This document shows positions 48,501 to 59,563 of a stretch of 64,000 bases of DNA, in pieces. Numbering within the stretch: position 1 is the first letter of the stretch; each line of letters starts with the position of its first letter. This stretch comes from Lepisosteus oculatus. Its lineage: Eukaryota > Chordata > Actinopteri > Semionotiformes > Lepisosteidae. The notes under the pieces are model-generated. The model worked only from the letters and a program-made list of their open reading frames with translations, was not told where the DNA came from and did not search any database. Made by a program: the position numbers and the translations under genes. The stretch is from contig NC_090712.1 of assembly GCF_040954835.1 (NCBI RefSeq), positions 6,333,284 through 6,397,283 of the forward strand, in the 5' to 3' direction.

Positions 48501-51500
48501 AGCAGAAAGAAATGCAAGCACAGCTTATCATTATTTCCTCTTTTACAGAACAAACAACACATTGTACTACAGTGTGCAACACACTGAGCTACAATATGAC
48601 TCCCACATCTTTGTTATTCTGCACTCGCATATTCAATTGACCCTAATAATATTCTAGATAGATGGCAGAACGGTCCTTTTTAAAACAAAGCTGAAAAGAA
48701 ATGTACAGACGGTACTAGCTCACAAAAAAGCAACTTTTAGGCTTTTTCCTTGAGAGGAGAATTACTAGATTGTTATAGATTATTAATGTTCGTAACAATC
48801 TACAATCTATAATCTGTGTACAGAGAAGGCCCTTGCAGATATAAGTATAAGTGTCTGTACTTTTCTCCAGTAGCTCTCCCACGCTGAAAGCGAGTGACAG
48901 AATATGCAGACACTCCACTGTTAAACGCTTGGCAAGGTTTTGACATGTCTATTAGGCAGGTCAGGCAGGGCAGCTCTGTCAAGCTGTACTGTGTTGTATA
49001 ATGCAACTATAAAGCGTGAGGGGAAACACTGATGAAGACGGCAGCCATGCCTAAAGAGTTCTGTTGGGGTCTGAGATAACCTACAATCCTTCACATGTGG
49101 TGTTGCAGAAAACATTTGGTCTTGCAGTTCAGGGCCTCTTATGCAAGAGGATCTTGACAACACTGGATTGTTGCACAGCATTAAAAATTCCCTAGGACTC
49201 CAATCAAGCTCTTCCTGACCCGGTGGGGAGGGATCATTGGTAATGAAATGTTCAACTGAATACTGAAACAATAGCTCAGAAAATAAAAATTAAATCCAGA
49301 AACTACACTAACATCTGGTAGAAATGACAAATTACAATTACAAACTAAAGCCAACACTTTATAGACATAGACTTAAGGATATTCACAATACTTTTAAAAT
49401 ATGATTGCAAAGCCCAGGAAACATTACACCTGCAAAGTTAGCAGAACACCCCAATATTAGAAGTGAAATGGATGTGTTTTACATTTTATCGTGTAGAATA
49501 AAAAAAGATGAAAAGGCCATTCAAGTGAAACATTTTAGGGCAACGGGACATGATAACCATGCATAGTAAGCTTTTCCAAAATTGCTATAGTGCCATCTTC
49601 TTAAATGTTTTTCACCCAAATTACAGATCCTACATTAATCCAGATTCGAAGATTGGAAACATCTATATCCTAGTGACACCAAACTCAAAAGGAGTCTCTT
49701 ATCATATCGGGCACCAACGGGCGTGCAGAAGATGAAGACGTTACTTAGCTTGGGCACTTCAGGAATGTATTGCTGATGGTGTCCAGGGTATTAGTTGTCA
49801 CATCAACAATAATGAAAAACAGTTTGGTTGGCAAAAATCAATACCACATTTCGTGCAGAGGATGTTAGAAAAACTGAACTGAAGTCAGTGGTGGAATGGC
49901 CATCAGCAGAAAAAAAACCTTTCGAATTATGCATACTTCAAATAACTGGCTGCTTGCTTGCGCTTGTGTAAAGTCTTCTGGCATATATGAATAAGAAGGG
50001 GAGCCTTCTGAGGCTTACATTTTTTTTTACAAAACAAAAACTGCAAATGGTTTACATACAAATCAAGGTGGAACAAGATTGCCCGTCTAGAAAAATGAAT
50101 CATTCTGACAACTTAATCAGCACACAAACCCTCCTGGTGACAGCGGTCGTGACAAAAACATTGTGCTCCTTCACAGGTCAGATTGCATTTTCTGAGTTGG
50201 GGTCATTCCTTAGAGTTGGAAAACAATGGTTTGACAGGACACATAGTTGCCTTTTTGTTTTCTGGAGGAGTGGGGAATACTTCAACGCGATCTGAAATGC
50301 TGAACTACCCCAGTTTGCATGAAAGTGCTTCCTGAAAGACCAAGGAATTCAGTCCCTTGTGCCAAGGCAAGCTCACAGCACTACTTGAAGGGAAGCACAG
50401 ATCCTTAAGAATGTTAAAAGGCCTTACACAAAAGATGGCGAGGGCTAGAGAATACATACCAGACTCCTCCACTACAATTTTCAGGCCTCTGGCTGCTGGC
50501 AGTGGAACGCTGCGTGAATGCTACAAGGTAAACGAGCCAGAAAAAATAAATAAGGGCTAAGGACATTAGCAGGAGGAGGCGGGGGAAGCCAAGTTCCGTT
50601 GAATTGCTTCTTAATAACTGATGACCCGAGGTATAGTCTCAGTTTGGTGCAGCAGGTGCAAGCTGGCTTCCACTACATTGTTTCTGCATGGAATGAAGCT
50701 CAGCATGGCTCATTAATCCTCCTGAGCACTTGTCGTTCATTTACACCTCAAGAAACAGGCCCTAGGAGCCAGAGTGGAAGAAGTACAGCACTGAGAAAAG
50801 TCTGTGGAGGAATTTTCAGTTTCCCTATTCACACGTGACCAGCATTAATGGGAAAGACAGTTGTATAGTGCTCTGATCTGCTGGATGCTTGCCTTTTGAT
50901 CTGCCAAAAACTGTATGATTCGCAATATTATTCCAGAAGCAGTGGCCTTTGATTATTAAATGACATGGTAGGTTAACGCAAACAATTGCTCATAAATAAG
51001 GACGAAAACAGAAAAGATTCATCATTTCGATGCATTGCTGATGCATATATTAATAAAGCAAAAGAAGCCCCAGCACACATTAAGGTTCATGGATTAATAA
51101 TGGCTAGGGCATTTACATAGTGGGTACAACAGATCTTCACTGTAATAACCATCAAGAGATGGAAAGAAAAGCATATTCAATAATGAGGTTAAGCTTCATC
51201 TACTCACATAAAATGAGGAAAATAAAATAAAATGGAATTTGCACTGTCTTCTCTGTTGAATTTTAATAAATATTTATAGAACAAAAGAGTCACTTAATGG
51301 GGTTTGACAGCCTCTAAGTTAGCATATCATTTACTAACAAGAGCTCCGGACACAATACAACTGACTTGCACAGCATGGATAATTGTGTTCCTGATAGATC
51401 TTAGAATATTAAGTCTTCAAAATGACAATCTTGCCAAACTTGGAAAAAGTCCTTAAGTGTACAACTAGACAGTCAAGTGACAGTCTCCAGAAATGCTTCT

Positions 51501-54500
51501 CTAATTTGTCGATTTCTGACAAATGTCATGGCAAAGGTGCATAACTATCCCAATGTGTCTGATTTTGTTGGAATTCTAGATAATGGGCACTTCAGACATT
51601 GCACAATATCATATTAGGAGATTCTCCTTAAAAACGTACCCCCCCCCAACCCTACACAGTGTAGTAACCCTACACTGCTCCATTAGCGTGGCAACTCTGA
51701 AATGAAAAACAAATCTACAAATGGCCCATGAAGTGATATTTATGTGCCAAAATCAATTTGCATTGATCTTTCTCCAGGCTGCGAGAAAGAGAAAGTTGCT
51801 AAACTGCTGGCAGAAACATGGTCTAATCTGCCATTTGTTCGGTCATAGTAGCATTAGTTGAAATGAGGTTAAATGTATATCGAATTCAGCTGCCCTGTCT
51901 TCAACTTGAGTGCAGGGCTTTAATAACTAATCTAAAGTCGGGTTCACTTAAACTCCTTTTAAATACCATTGCAAAGCTTGAACTACAAACGCTGTATAAA
52001 GCAAGTGTGATCTAATCCTGTCAGAGCGGGCCCAGAAGAATTTTGGCTCGCATGGACAGAAGGCGATAGAATTAGTGGTGTCAGACTCTTCCTCTGAGAA
52101 ATGACTAATGTGCCTGCACTGCCCAGCACAATATCTTTTTTCTTTTTCTCTTACTTGAACAGGCCAAAAAGCTTTTAACCTGGAATTTAATTATCCGATG
52201 GAAGGGACAGGTGCAGAATTACCAATGAAGCAATGGAAAACTCAGAAACTGTTTCACTGCTGGAGTTTCAGGATAAAGATTAAACAGAACAAAATAAAGG
52301 ACAAAGGCAATTTAACATTTGGCATATTGATCTCGGTCCATGCAAGGCCTGTGTGGATCAAGGGGCTTATTCTAGCACAATTAATACAAAAGGCACCATT
52401 GCAGCTCATAAAGAAGGATTGATCATGGTAAACTTTTAACACCTCTTTGGTATTCTGACTTGTGGAAGAACATTGCATAGCCATAGCTAAAACCTTAGAA
52501 TTTAAGGCAGAGATCTTCAGTTCTAGCCACTGATGCGCTTTCCCGAAGTTTCCAATTTACAACACGGTGTTGAAAATTCACAATTCAGAAGTTCTCATAA
52601 CTCTGCACGGGAACTTGCTCCCTCTCTGAACTTGGCATGAGCCACAGAAAGGACCAGCCCCCCAGCCCTGCTCTTCCTCGCAGCTGGCTGGGGAAGGCAC
52701 AGGCCACCAGCTCGGCAAACCCTCCCGCTATTTTTCATACAGAAAGGCGTATTGCATCGAGCTGCAGGGCTTCAGAAATAAAGAAAAAAACATTATACAA
52801 CTGATTTCTCTCCGCCTAGAATCTCAATGATATAATTCCGCAATTCTGAAAGACTTCAAAAAACGGCATCGAGCCAGTTGTGGGTATACATTAGCAAAGC
52901 CAGTACTGAAATAGGAAACCAGTCAATGACCATGAGGGAAAAAAAAAACTTTGCTCAGACATAAATCTAACTACATTTCACATGATATGCAACCTTACCG
53001 CAAAACCTGCGGAGTAGGATCTTTTGTCAGTATGTTTTATCATCAGCTAGCTGCTCTGTGAGGAAGCACTATCACATTTTCATAGTGCTTTACATAGTGA
53101 GGAACTAAACCAGTAAAAACACACTTCCTTGTACACATGGCAAAGTGTTTCCTTAACTACCACAGAAAGACCAGAAAGCTGTTCCTACCTGCAGCTTATC
53201 GTCCGGGACATTGAGCCAGTGGTTAAAGGCTTGCGATAGCTTGGTCCTAACTTGCTTCCCTGTTAAATTTAATACAAAAAAAAAGAATAAACACAAGCTA
53301 AAAAATGCAAAATAATAAGATATAACCTAGAGGGGTGCTTTTATCCAGAAAACATTTCTCTGTACAGGAAAAGCTGTGGCAAATGACAGTGCCTCATTTC
53401 TGAGCTGGATGAAATGAACAGAATCCACATGATTCCTCTTTAACACAAAGGAGCGCTACTGGCATCATGTCTTGAAGTGCACTCACCAGCTGCTTTGCTC
53501 TTTCACTTGCAAACACGCAAAATTTCTTTTAGCGACTAGACACACCATTTTCTTATTCAAATCAAACTCGGGTATTGGACCAAACACGTTACCTGCCCTT
53601 CTTAAAAACAAAAAGTCAATTCTACACAATTCCAAAGATATTAGAGAGATTATGGGATGCGTCACAAACCCAAGTGTCGCCAACCACTGATTTAATCGTA
53701 TTTTCACCAAACCACACAAGAGAACGTACTGAGAGCTAAAAATGTGGGTGTATTTCTAATAAGCAGCTGTACTCTTCGGACTCCTTGGGAAATATCCCAG
53801 ATCTGCCCATATAAGAGAGACATAACCAATTTGTATAGGTGGAAACCCAGAGAAATTGGGCAAAGACTAGTGCCAATGTTATCAAGCCAGGCTTTTTTTT
53901 CTAACCCACTGCAACAGCCTTTTTTAGTTGAACTTTAGGGAAGAGATTTTCCACAAAACATTTAGAAGCTCTGGCAATGATACTGTTGCTGCTTCTGAGC
54001 TCAGGGGGTGCAGTGAAATTCATGAGCAAAAGGGGAGGAGGGGTGGCACAAAGCTCTTATTGTCTCAAACATTATTGAAGCTGATTTTAGAGCAATTGAC
54101 CAAATAATCTCAGTTCAAGGTTGATGCAACTTATAGCAATAAAGAGAAAAAAAAATAGAAGAATAAAAACCCAAAGGACTGCAGAGCTGGATAACAGCCC
54201 AGCATACGATGCTTCAGGCAGAGGGTAGAATTACAGACAGAACAGTCCTTCTCATTGATACCAACTGCACTGCTAACTGTGCAGAGTAACACAATAGATT
54301 AGCTTTATAAAGAATGTGGGTGGCGCCAAAAATGGGAAAAGAGCTTTCAAAGCTCAGCATCGTTGCTCATCTTTTCACAGGAACAGTCCAGTTGGTTTTA
54401 TTCCTTGGAACCATCCGTTCACAGTCATGAATTTTACAGAATTCAAGGTCAGTGCAGAAATGCATGAAGAGAAGAGTCCATGTAGGCCTATTATTCTGCC

Positions 54501-57500
54501 ACTCTGTATACTGCCCCTCCATTCCCTCATGATTTAAAACATATTATACAATGTTAGCAAAGATATTCTGCAGTTATTATAATTAACTATAGCTGTTCGA
54601 TAATTAAATATGAAAAAACAGACCTGCACGTCAACAGGTCACCTGTCGCTGATCTCAAAGTAACTCCGCTCCATACGTAGTGACATTAGACAGTGCTGAA
54701 CTTCAATTAGGGTGGGAAGTTTCCCTTTGGCTCATACCCAATTAATTTCTTTCTATGGGTAATTCTCTCACATAGCTTGCATGCTTTCCTGAGCTGCTCT
54801 GCCTACACACACAGATGACCAGGGCTTAGGAACAGATTCCTTTTACAGCTAGTGAGCACAAAAAATCTATAAATAACACCTTTAAATAGTCTATTGATTG
54901 AACAGTACTACAGCACGTGCAGTGAGCACAACTGTTTGTAGTCCCAAAACAACTCTTCAGAAAAACACATGCTGTGCAGGGCTGAGAAATATGTACTCCA
55001 GTTGTACATAACAGCAATAGTTAAGAGGGTCAGTATGGTACACGGACTCTATATTGGGACCAAGTACAGCACAACCAAGGTTAATGTCTTGGGTTGTGAA
55101 TTCATTGCTTTTGTAATTTGACAGAAAAGTTAGCCTGTGCATCAGATTTCAAGGGCAGCACTCTGGTGCAGTGGTTAACATTGCTCTGGGTTCAATTCCA
55201 GACTCTGGGTACTATCGGCATGGAGTTTGCATGTTCTCCCTGGGTTAGTGTGGGTTTCTTCTGGGTGCTCCAGTTTCCTCCCACAGTCCAAAAACACACC
55301 GGCGGGTTGACTGGACTCTGGAAAAACTGGCCCTGGTGCGAGTGTGTGCATGTCTCTGTTAGTTTCTTTGCCCCGTGATGGACTGGCACCCTGTCCAGCG
55401 TGTACCCGTCTGTGCACCCACTGCTTGCCCAAGTCGGCTCTGGCTCTCCCGCAATGCTGAACTGGAAGAAGAGGTTAGAAGATGGATGGGTGGATCAGGC
55501 TTTGACGTGTGGAAATTAAACATTCAGAAAACAGCTAAAGCTACATTTCCCAAAAGCAATGGAATTGTCACTCAGCCAGACAGTTTCAGCATAACAGCAC
55601 ACTAGAACGAATAAGAGCAGGAGTCTCTACCCTCTGGCACATGAGCATGTATCTTAACATTACCTCCCTGTCCCTTGTATTGCGTGAAGAATTTTCAGCC
55701 CATGCTAAAGTGCACTCCGATGAATTTATTGGCAGCTTTTTTGTACAAAGTCTACGCAAAAACTTACTGTAAGGGCACATTTTAATGACATTTAAGAGGT
55801 AAATTAAGTCATGGAAAATTATTTTTTTTTAATCTGTAAAGAACATCACATTTCACTGTTGACAGTGAACCTTAAGGGAAGCCCATTTCTGCCTGGCAGA
55901 GGAGCACAGGGCTTCTCAAGTACAATTGGAGAGGGAGAGAACATCTTGCGCCACTCCTCTCTAGTTAGAGATTCAGGTGCCACGTCTTGGAGGGGTTACA
56001 CACTGAGAACTGGAGATCTCACAGTAGTGTCACAGGACATGCCCGGCTCCATCTACAAAATCTATCGGCAGGGTTTTATTTAAGACAGGGAGCCTAGAGA
56101 ATCCCACTTTCAGACAAAGAGGGGAGCCTTAAAGCCATCCAAGGCTTCAGCTACATGCAAATAAGGCCCCCAAAAAAAGTAAGGAGGACTTTTGCACAAG
56201 AGCTGCTCAATATATGCATCACATCTCCATAATTCAGGGGAGATTAGCTCTCTGGGCTCCAGCTAGGCTGAAGCAAGGAGCAGTGGAGAGGGATGACAGG
56301 GTAACCTCATATAACATCAGCAACTCAGACCTGCTTGTTAAGATCAGTAGAAGGAATGTATTTGATGGAAGACATCAGTGAACAAGGCTGACTTTGTAAC
56401 AATTAAAAAAAACGTTTCTCCAGCAGCTAAGCTGGATCTGCTGAACTACAGTTAACATAACCACCAGTCACCCCATCTCCTTACATTTAACAGCTCCAGA
56501 GTGATTTCAGTTAATATTATTCATGTCATCATTTTCCCCACTTTGGCTCTTTCACCATACACACCAAACAACCTTTATTTGGAATCATGGAATGATGTGC
56601 TTTAAATCATGCTTATTTAATTGTGAATGCCTGTGAACTTAAATCATGCACAACAAATAAAATTCACATTAAACAAAGTAAAGCAGTAATAAAGCAGACA
56701 AGTCTAATGCATGTAATTACCAAAACAAAACAGATGTGCATAATTCAATCTATTTTTCTATGCTAATTTTAGCTTCACCTGACAGATCTCAGCAGCGAGA
56801 AAACTGCCTGTTCACTACCCGGAGTGCAGACACTGGGTCACTGTGAATAATGCGGCTTGAAGAGATCGGAACAATAAACCTTTTTCATTTTCAAACCAGA
56901 CACATACAAATAATCTGATAGGCAAACAGATTTGGTTGGATTTTCAGGTATTTGAAATCCATGCATGAGGTTTACACAAAACACATACATAATTTAGCAG
57001 CCAGCAAACGAGCGTCCCCAAGACACAATCAGGTTTCAGTACTGGGGGCAGGGATGTAGTGGATGTGGTTTGCATTAGCTTGCTGGTCTTTTAATTATTT
57101 CCCTTACACCTCTAGTTATTTAAAGCACTTATTTTTAAAGGCTTACAGTAAAAAAAGGACTGAATTATATCCGTGAAATCACATCCATCTCGTTGCGATT
57201 TCTTGTTGATCAAGATCCTTGTTTATTACTGGCAACATAACAATAAAGTAAACTTCTGCACCAAGTAAAAGCTATAATTCACCTCCAGACTACATGACAT
57301 TGGGCTGTAAAATATGGCAAGTTGATCACAGGCACTTACAAGACCACTTAATTAATTTTACTTGCAGAAAGCATTTAAGATCATGTCTTGCTGAAAAATT
57401 ATGAATATGCCGCACGTCCTCAAAGTGATTTGAAAGCCCTCACCATGGAGGGACTTGTACTGGAATGGTACTGCAATGAACTATATTGTTGCACTGTATC

Positions 57501-59533
57501 TTTGCCATTGATAGTACAGCCATGTTTCAGATGCATAGTAGTGCTTTGGATGCTTGGCTTGCAGTGTATTCTACATGAATAAAAAAGCAAAAGTGCTCCC
57601 TGCCTCACTCGTGGAAAATCAGAAACCTTCAAGCATTGCGACAGCCAGACAAGCACCTGAAACTGGAGACATCAAGGTCTTCATGGGGAAAGACGCTTGC
57701 AGTTGGCACACCCTGGCGCCCTGCTTTGCCTTAAGACAAGCGTGGGCTACAGCCTGGCACCAAGGTTGCTGGCTTTCTTGGGCTGACACTGCACCCGTCA
57801 CCTCGGGCTGAGGCGGTCATCGCCAAGGAATGAAGAGAGGTCCCCTGAAGACGCCAACCTTACCGGCGAGTGTGGCTACGCCTGTCAGGAGTTAACAGTC
57901 ACGCCCCCCGAGAACTGTTTCACGGTTCTGTGCAATCCCAGCTGGCCTAGGGTTCGAGGGCAGGTGTACTGTGACTCGTGTGCAGTGTCTAACCCCCGAC
58001 AGAGTGAAAATAATCAGCAGTGTGCCAGGAATGGCCACATTCCTGGTCACGAGCGACCGAGTCCACCACTGCGGTGTCTGCCAGTTACTTGGTAAATCTT
58101 ACCAGTGTGGTCGGCCACCACTTTACTTCCTTGCCCTTCATTGAAGAGTCGGCCACCTCTGCCACTGTGAGGAACTTGATGTTATTACAGATGTTCAGCA
58201 TCCGGTCCTATTAGCTGCTGTATAGCTTACAGTGCTGAACAGAGGGGACTGACGTCCTGCTACACAAAGGCACTTAAAGCAGCCCTCGGATTAATGTTTT
58301 CATTTGGAAGTAAAAATCGAAAGCTATGCAGTATTAAAATGAGTAAATATTTCAAAATGTATCAATGGCCAAAACATATGTAGTGCTATTTCCCCTAGTA
58401 TAAAAGACTTGGTACACTCAAATTAGTCAAAGGGTCTTTCAAAGTAGTCTTCCTACCCACTGATAAGTTAGCTGGTGTACATGCAAATATGTGCAGATGC
58501 GCAGCAAATTAATTTTTCTCCAAACAGATTTTATTTTTTGCAAATGAGCCCATTAATTATCATAGCAAGCACCTATTTGTATGCACACTAACTGCTAAGT
58601 GCTGTCATAAAAACCTAGAAATGCAGTCGTTTGAAGTGGATTTAATTCATCCGATAGGAATAGGATCTTCTGCATCTCTCTGTTTATGTTGTTTTTGTGG
58701 AATTTATTTAGGATGGAATCTAGATCCTATACTACAAAACTGCAATTTAACACCCCAGTCGCCAAGTAATGACTTTTTGGAAGAAAAACATTTTTTTCAC
58801 TTTTCAATTTCACCATTTTGTTTTGTCATTCTAAATAAAAAAGGGATTTTACTAGCAACAATAAACTTTCTAGTCATTTAGCACATATTCCTTGACGACG
58901 TACAGCCCAATTTTCCTATTACGGCAACAGAACACAAGACCAATTCCACCCAGAAAAAAAAAAGATGTCCAGAGTCAAAGGTTTTGTTAAGCTCCACTGT
59001 AAGAAAAGGCTCAAGTTTCTGTAACCTGTAATGAAGCTCTCAGTTTTGGCAAACCACTCACTCCAGGTGCAAAAAAAATAGGATAGCAAGTATAGATTTT
59101 TTTCATCTAATTGCAGCTGGAGACAGCACTGCCTTTCAATACGGAGGAAAGGAAAGATTTTGGCTGGTAACATTTTTCTACAAAGTCAGGATTTTGCAGT
59201 TATTTGTCTCCCCAGCTCCTTTGACCTCTAAGGTAACTGAAAAGACACGTTAACTGAGAGCAAGAGCTCAACTCAGCTGGCCAATCTGTTTGAAAATAAG
59301 CAATCTAGATGAACTTCAGTCCCACCACACAGTGCTCTCAATCCTTTAGCTCAGGCTATGAGCACAACAGGACTCCCGGTATCTGGGCCAGAGGAGTCTG
59401 GAAAGATCATCCTGAAGCCAGTCATTGTGCTATACAACTCGGGATATCAAATCCAGTTACCTGGCAGCTGCAGTAAGTATCTGTATGGCTCCAGCAAAAT
59501 CCTCTCTGAAGCAGCTGCCTTGTCCCCATCCAT
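41112..59533 (-). CDS. GGPS1: Geranylgeranyl diphosphate synthase 1, complete
   Basis: GGPS1 condenses farnesyl diphosphate with isopentenyl diphosphate to make geranylgeranyl diphosphate for prenylation of Rho and Rab GTPases; the enzyme is cytosolic. Exons from the start are 59533-59461, 53259-53189 and 41867-41112, giving 299 aa (human 300). Exon 1 encodes MDGDKAAASERILLEPYRYL, like human RILLEPYKYLLQLP. Exon 2 gives GKQVRTKLSQAFNHWLNVP. Exon 3 has the first Asp-rich motif DDIED (about 65-69), a GGLFGLAVGLMQLF helix, and the second Asp motif in FFQILDDYANL (near 189), where human has R instead of L before DD. The C-terminus, SKTYKET, is close in length to human. An acceptor TTTTCTAG at 59564-59565 shows that a non-coding 5' exon precedes exon 1. 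Introns are 11.3 and 6.2 kb. Confidence 0.97.
42000..42200 (-). repeat. tRNA-derived SINE in GGPS1 intron 2
   Basis: Read on the minus strand, a head with GGTTGTGGGTTTGAATCC (B-box) is followed by CACTGCTGTTGTACCTTGAG, GAGGTACTCTACCCCAG and TAGCTCCAGTC. This body also resembles the copy at 20060-20250. Limits are approximate. Confidence 0.75.
44660..44900 (-). repeat. LINE-tail family repeat, inverted copy in GGPS1 intron 2
   Basis: The plus strand reads GGTTACAAACGAGATGGCC, then CTCATCCAGCTGTTTCTTGA and AGGAAGCCTGGGTATTGGC, the reverse complement of the family terminus. Sequence to about 44900 may be the more internal part. It has the same orientation as the copy at 6195. Confidence 0.65.
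45508..46101 (-). mobile_element. 5S rRNA-derived SINE with Deu-like domain
   Basis: Read on the minus strand, the head resembles 5S rRNA. An A-box-like AACTCAGCAGGTGTGAGC lies at 46052-46035 and a C-box-like CTGGATGAGAGACC at 46023-46010, with GCCTGGTC between, in the order of the 5S internal promoter. The body contains CCAGTATAGTGACGGGGACA, CGTCCTTCGGGTGAGACGT, TAAAACCGAGGTCCTGACTG and ATTAAAAATCCCAGG, which I recall from Deu-domain SINEs. The end has CCTGTAAAGCGCAATGTACC and an ATT-type repeat tail (45514-45560). It is nearly full length and has the same orientation as GGPS1. Confidence 0.85.
45514..45560. repeat. ATA/TAA microsatellite (SINE tail)
   Basis: A 47-bp run of about 15 ATA units lies at the 3' end of the 5S-derived SINE. 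It is the source of the long Tyr run in a spurious minus-strand frame. Confidence 0.95.
55153..55490 (+). repeat. GTTTGCATGTTCTCCC-family repeat, nearly full length
   Basis: It begins with a tRNA-like head (GGGCAGCACTCTGGTGCAGT, then GGTTCAATTCC), followed by GAGTTTGCATGTTCTCCC, GGGTGCTCCAGTTTCCTCCC, ACAGTCCAAAAACACACC, GATGGACTGGCACCCTGTCC and a terminal AGAAGATGGATGG. It is the fuller copy of the family seen at 20345-20605, on the strand opposite to GGPS1. Confidence 0.85.
57600..58220. other. Unexplained GC-richer stretch in GGPS1 intron 1
   Basis: Base composition rises clearly above the AT-rich surroundings, with CG-containing pieces such as CCGGCGAGTGTGGCTACGCC. No frame is long enough or similar enough to a known protein to be called an exon, and no repeat family is recognised. 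It may be an unfamiliar repeat, a degraded pseudogene or a regulatory element. Confidence 0.3.
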
Positions 59534-59563
59534 TGCTTGGAATTTTCACAATCAATGAACCTG

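Larger units (their letters stand above)
41868..53188 (-). other. GGPS1: GGPS1 intron 2 (11.3 kb)
   Basis: A large intron with no nested gene that I can recognise on either strand. It holds a tRNA-derived SINE (about 42000-42200), a LINE-tail repeat copy (44660-44900), a 5S-derived Deu-domain SINE (45508-46101) and a CA microsatellite (47752-47768). A more GC-rich stretch at about 46600-46860 is not identified. The rest is AT-rich and featureless to the eye. Confidence 0.7.
53260..59460 (-). other. GGPS1: GGPS1 intron 1 (6.2 kb)
   Basis: No nested gene is recognised. The intron holds the repeat at 55153-55490 and an unexplained, more GC-rich stretch at about 57600-58220. The remainder is AT-rich, with scattered poly-A and poly-T runs. 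Confidence 0.7.

Noticed and set aside
36667-56720. Shared 18-mer GTCTAATGCATGTAATTA at about 36667 and 56703
   Set aside because: Similarity fades just outside the match, so it may be chance or a tiny repeat remnant and was not called.
59358-59558. Plus-strand 66-aa frame starting MSTTGLPVSG
   Set aside because: It is the opposite strand of GGPS1 coding exon 1 (59461-59533). The minus strand gives RILLEPYRYLLQLP with proper splice sites.
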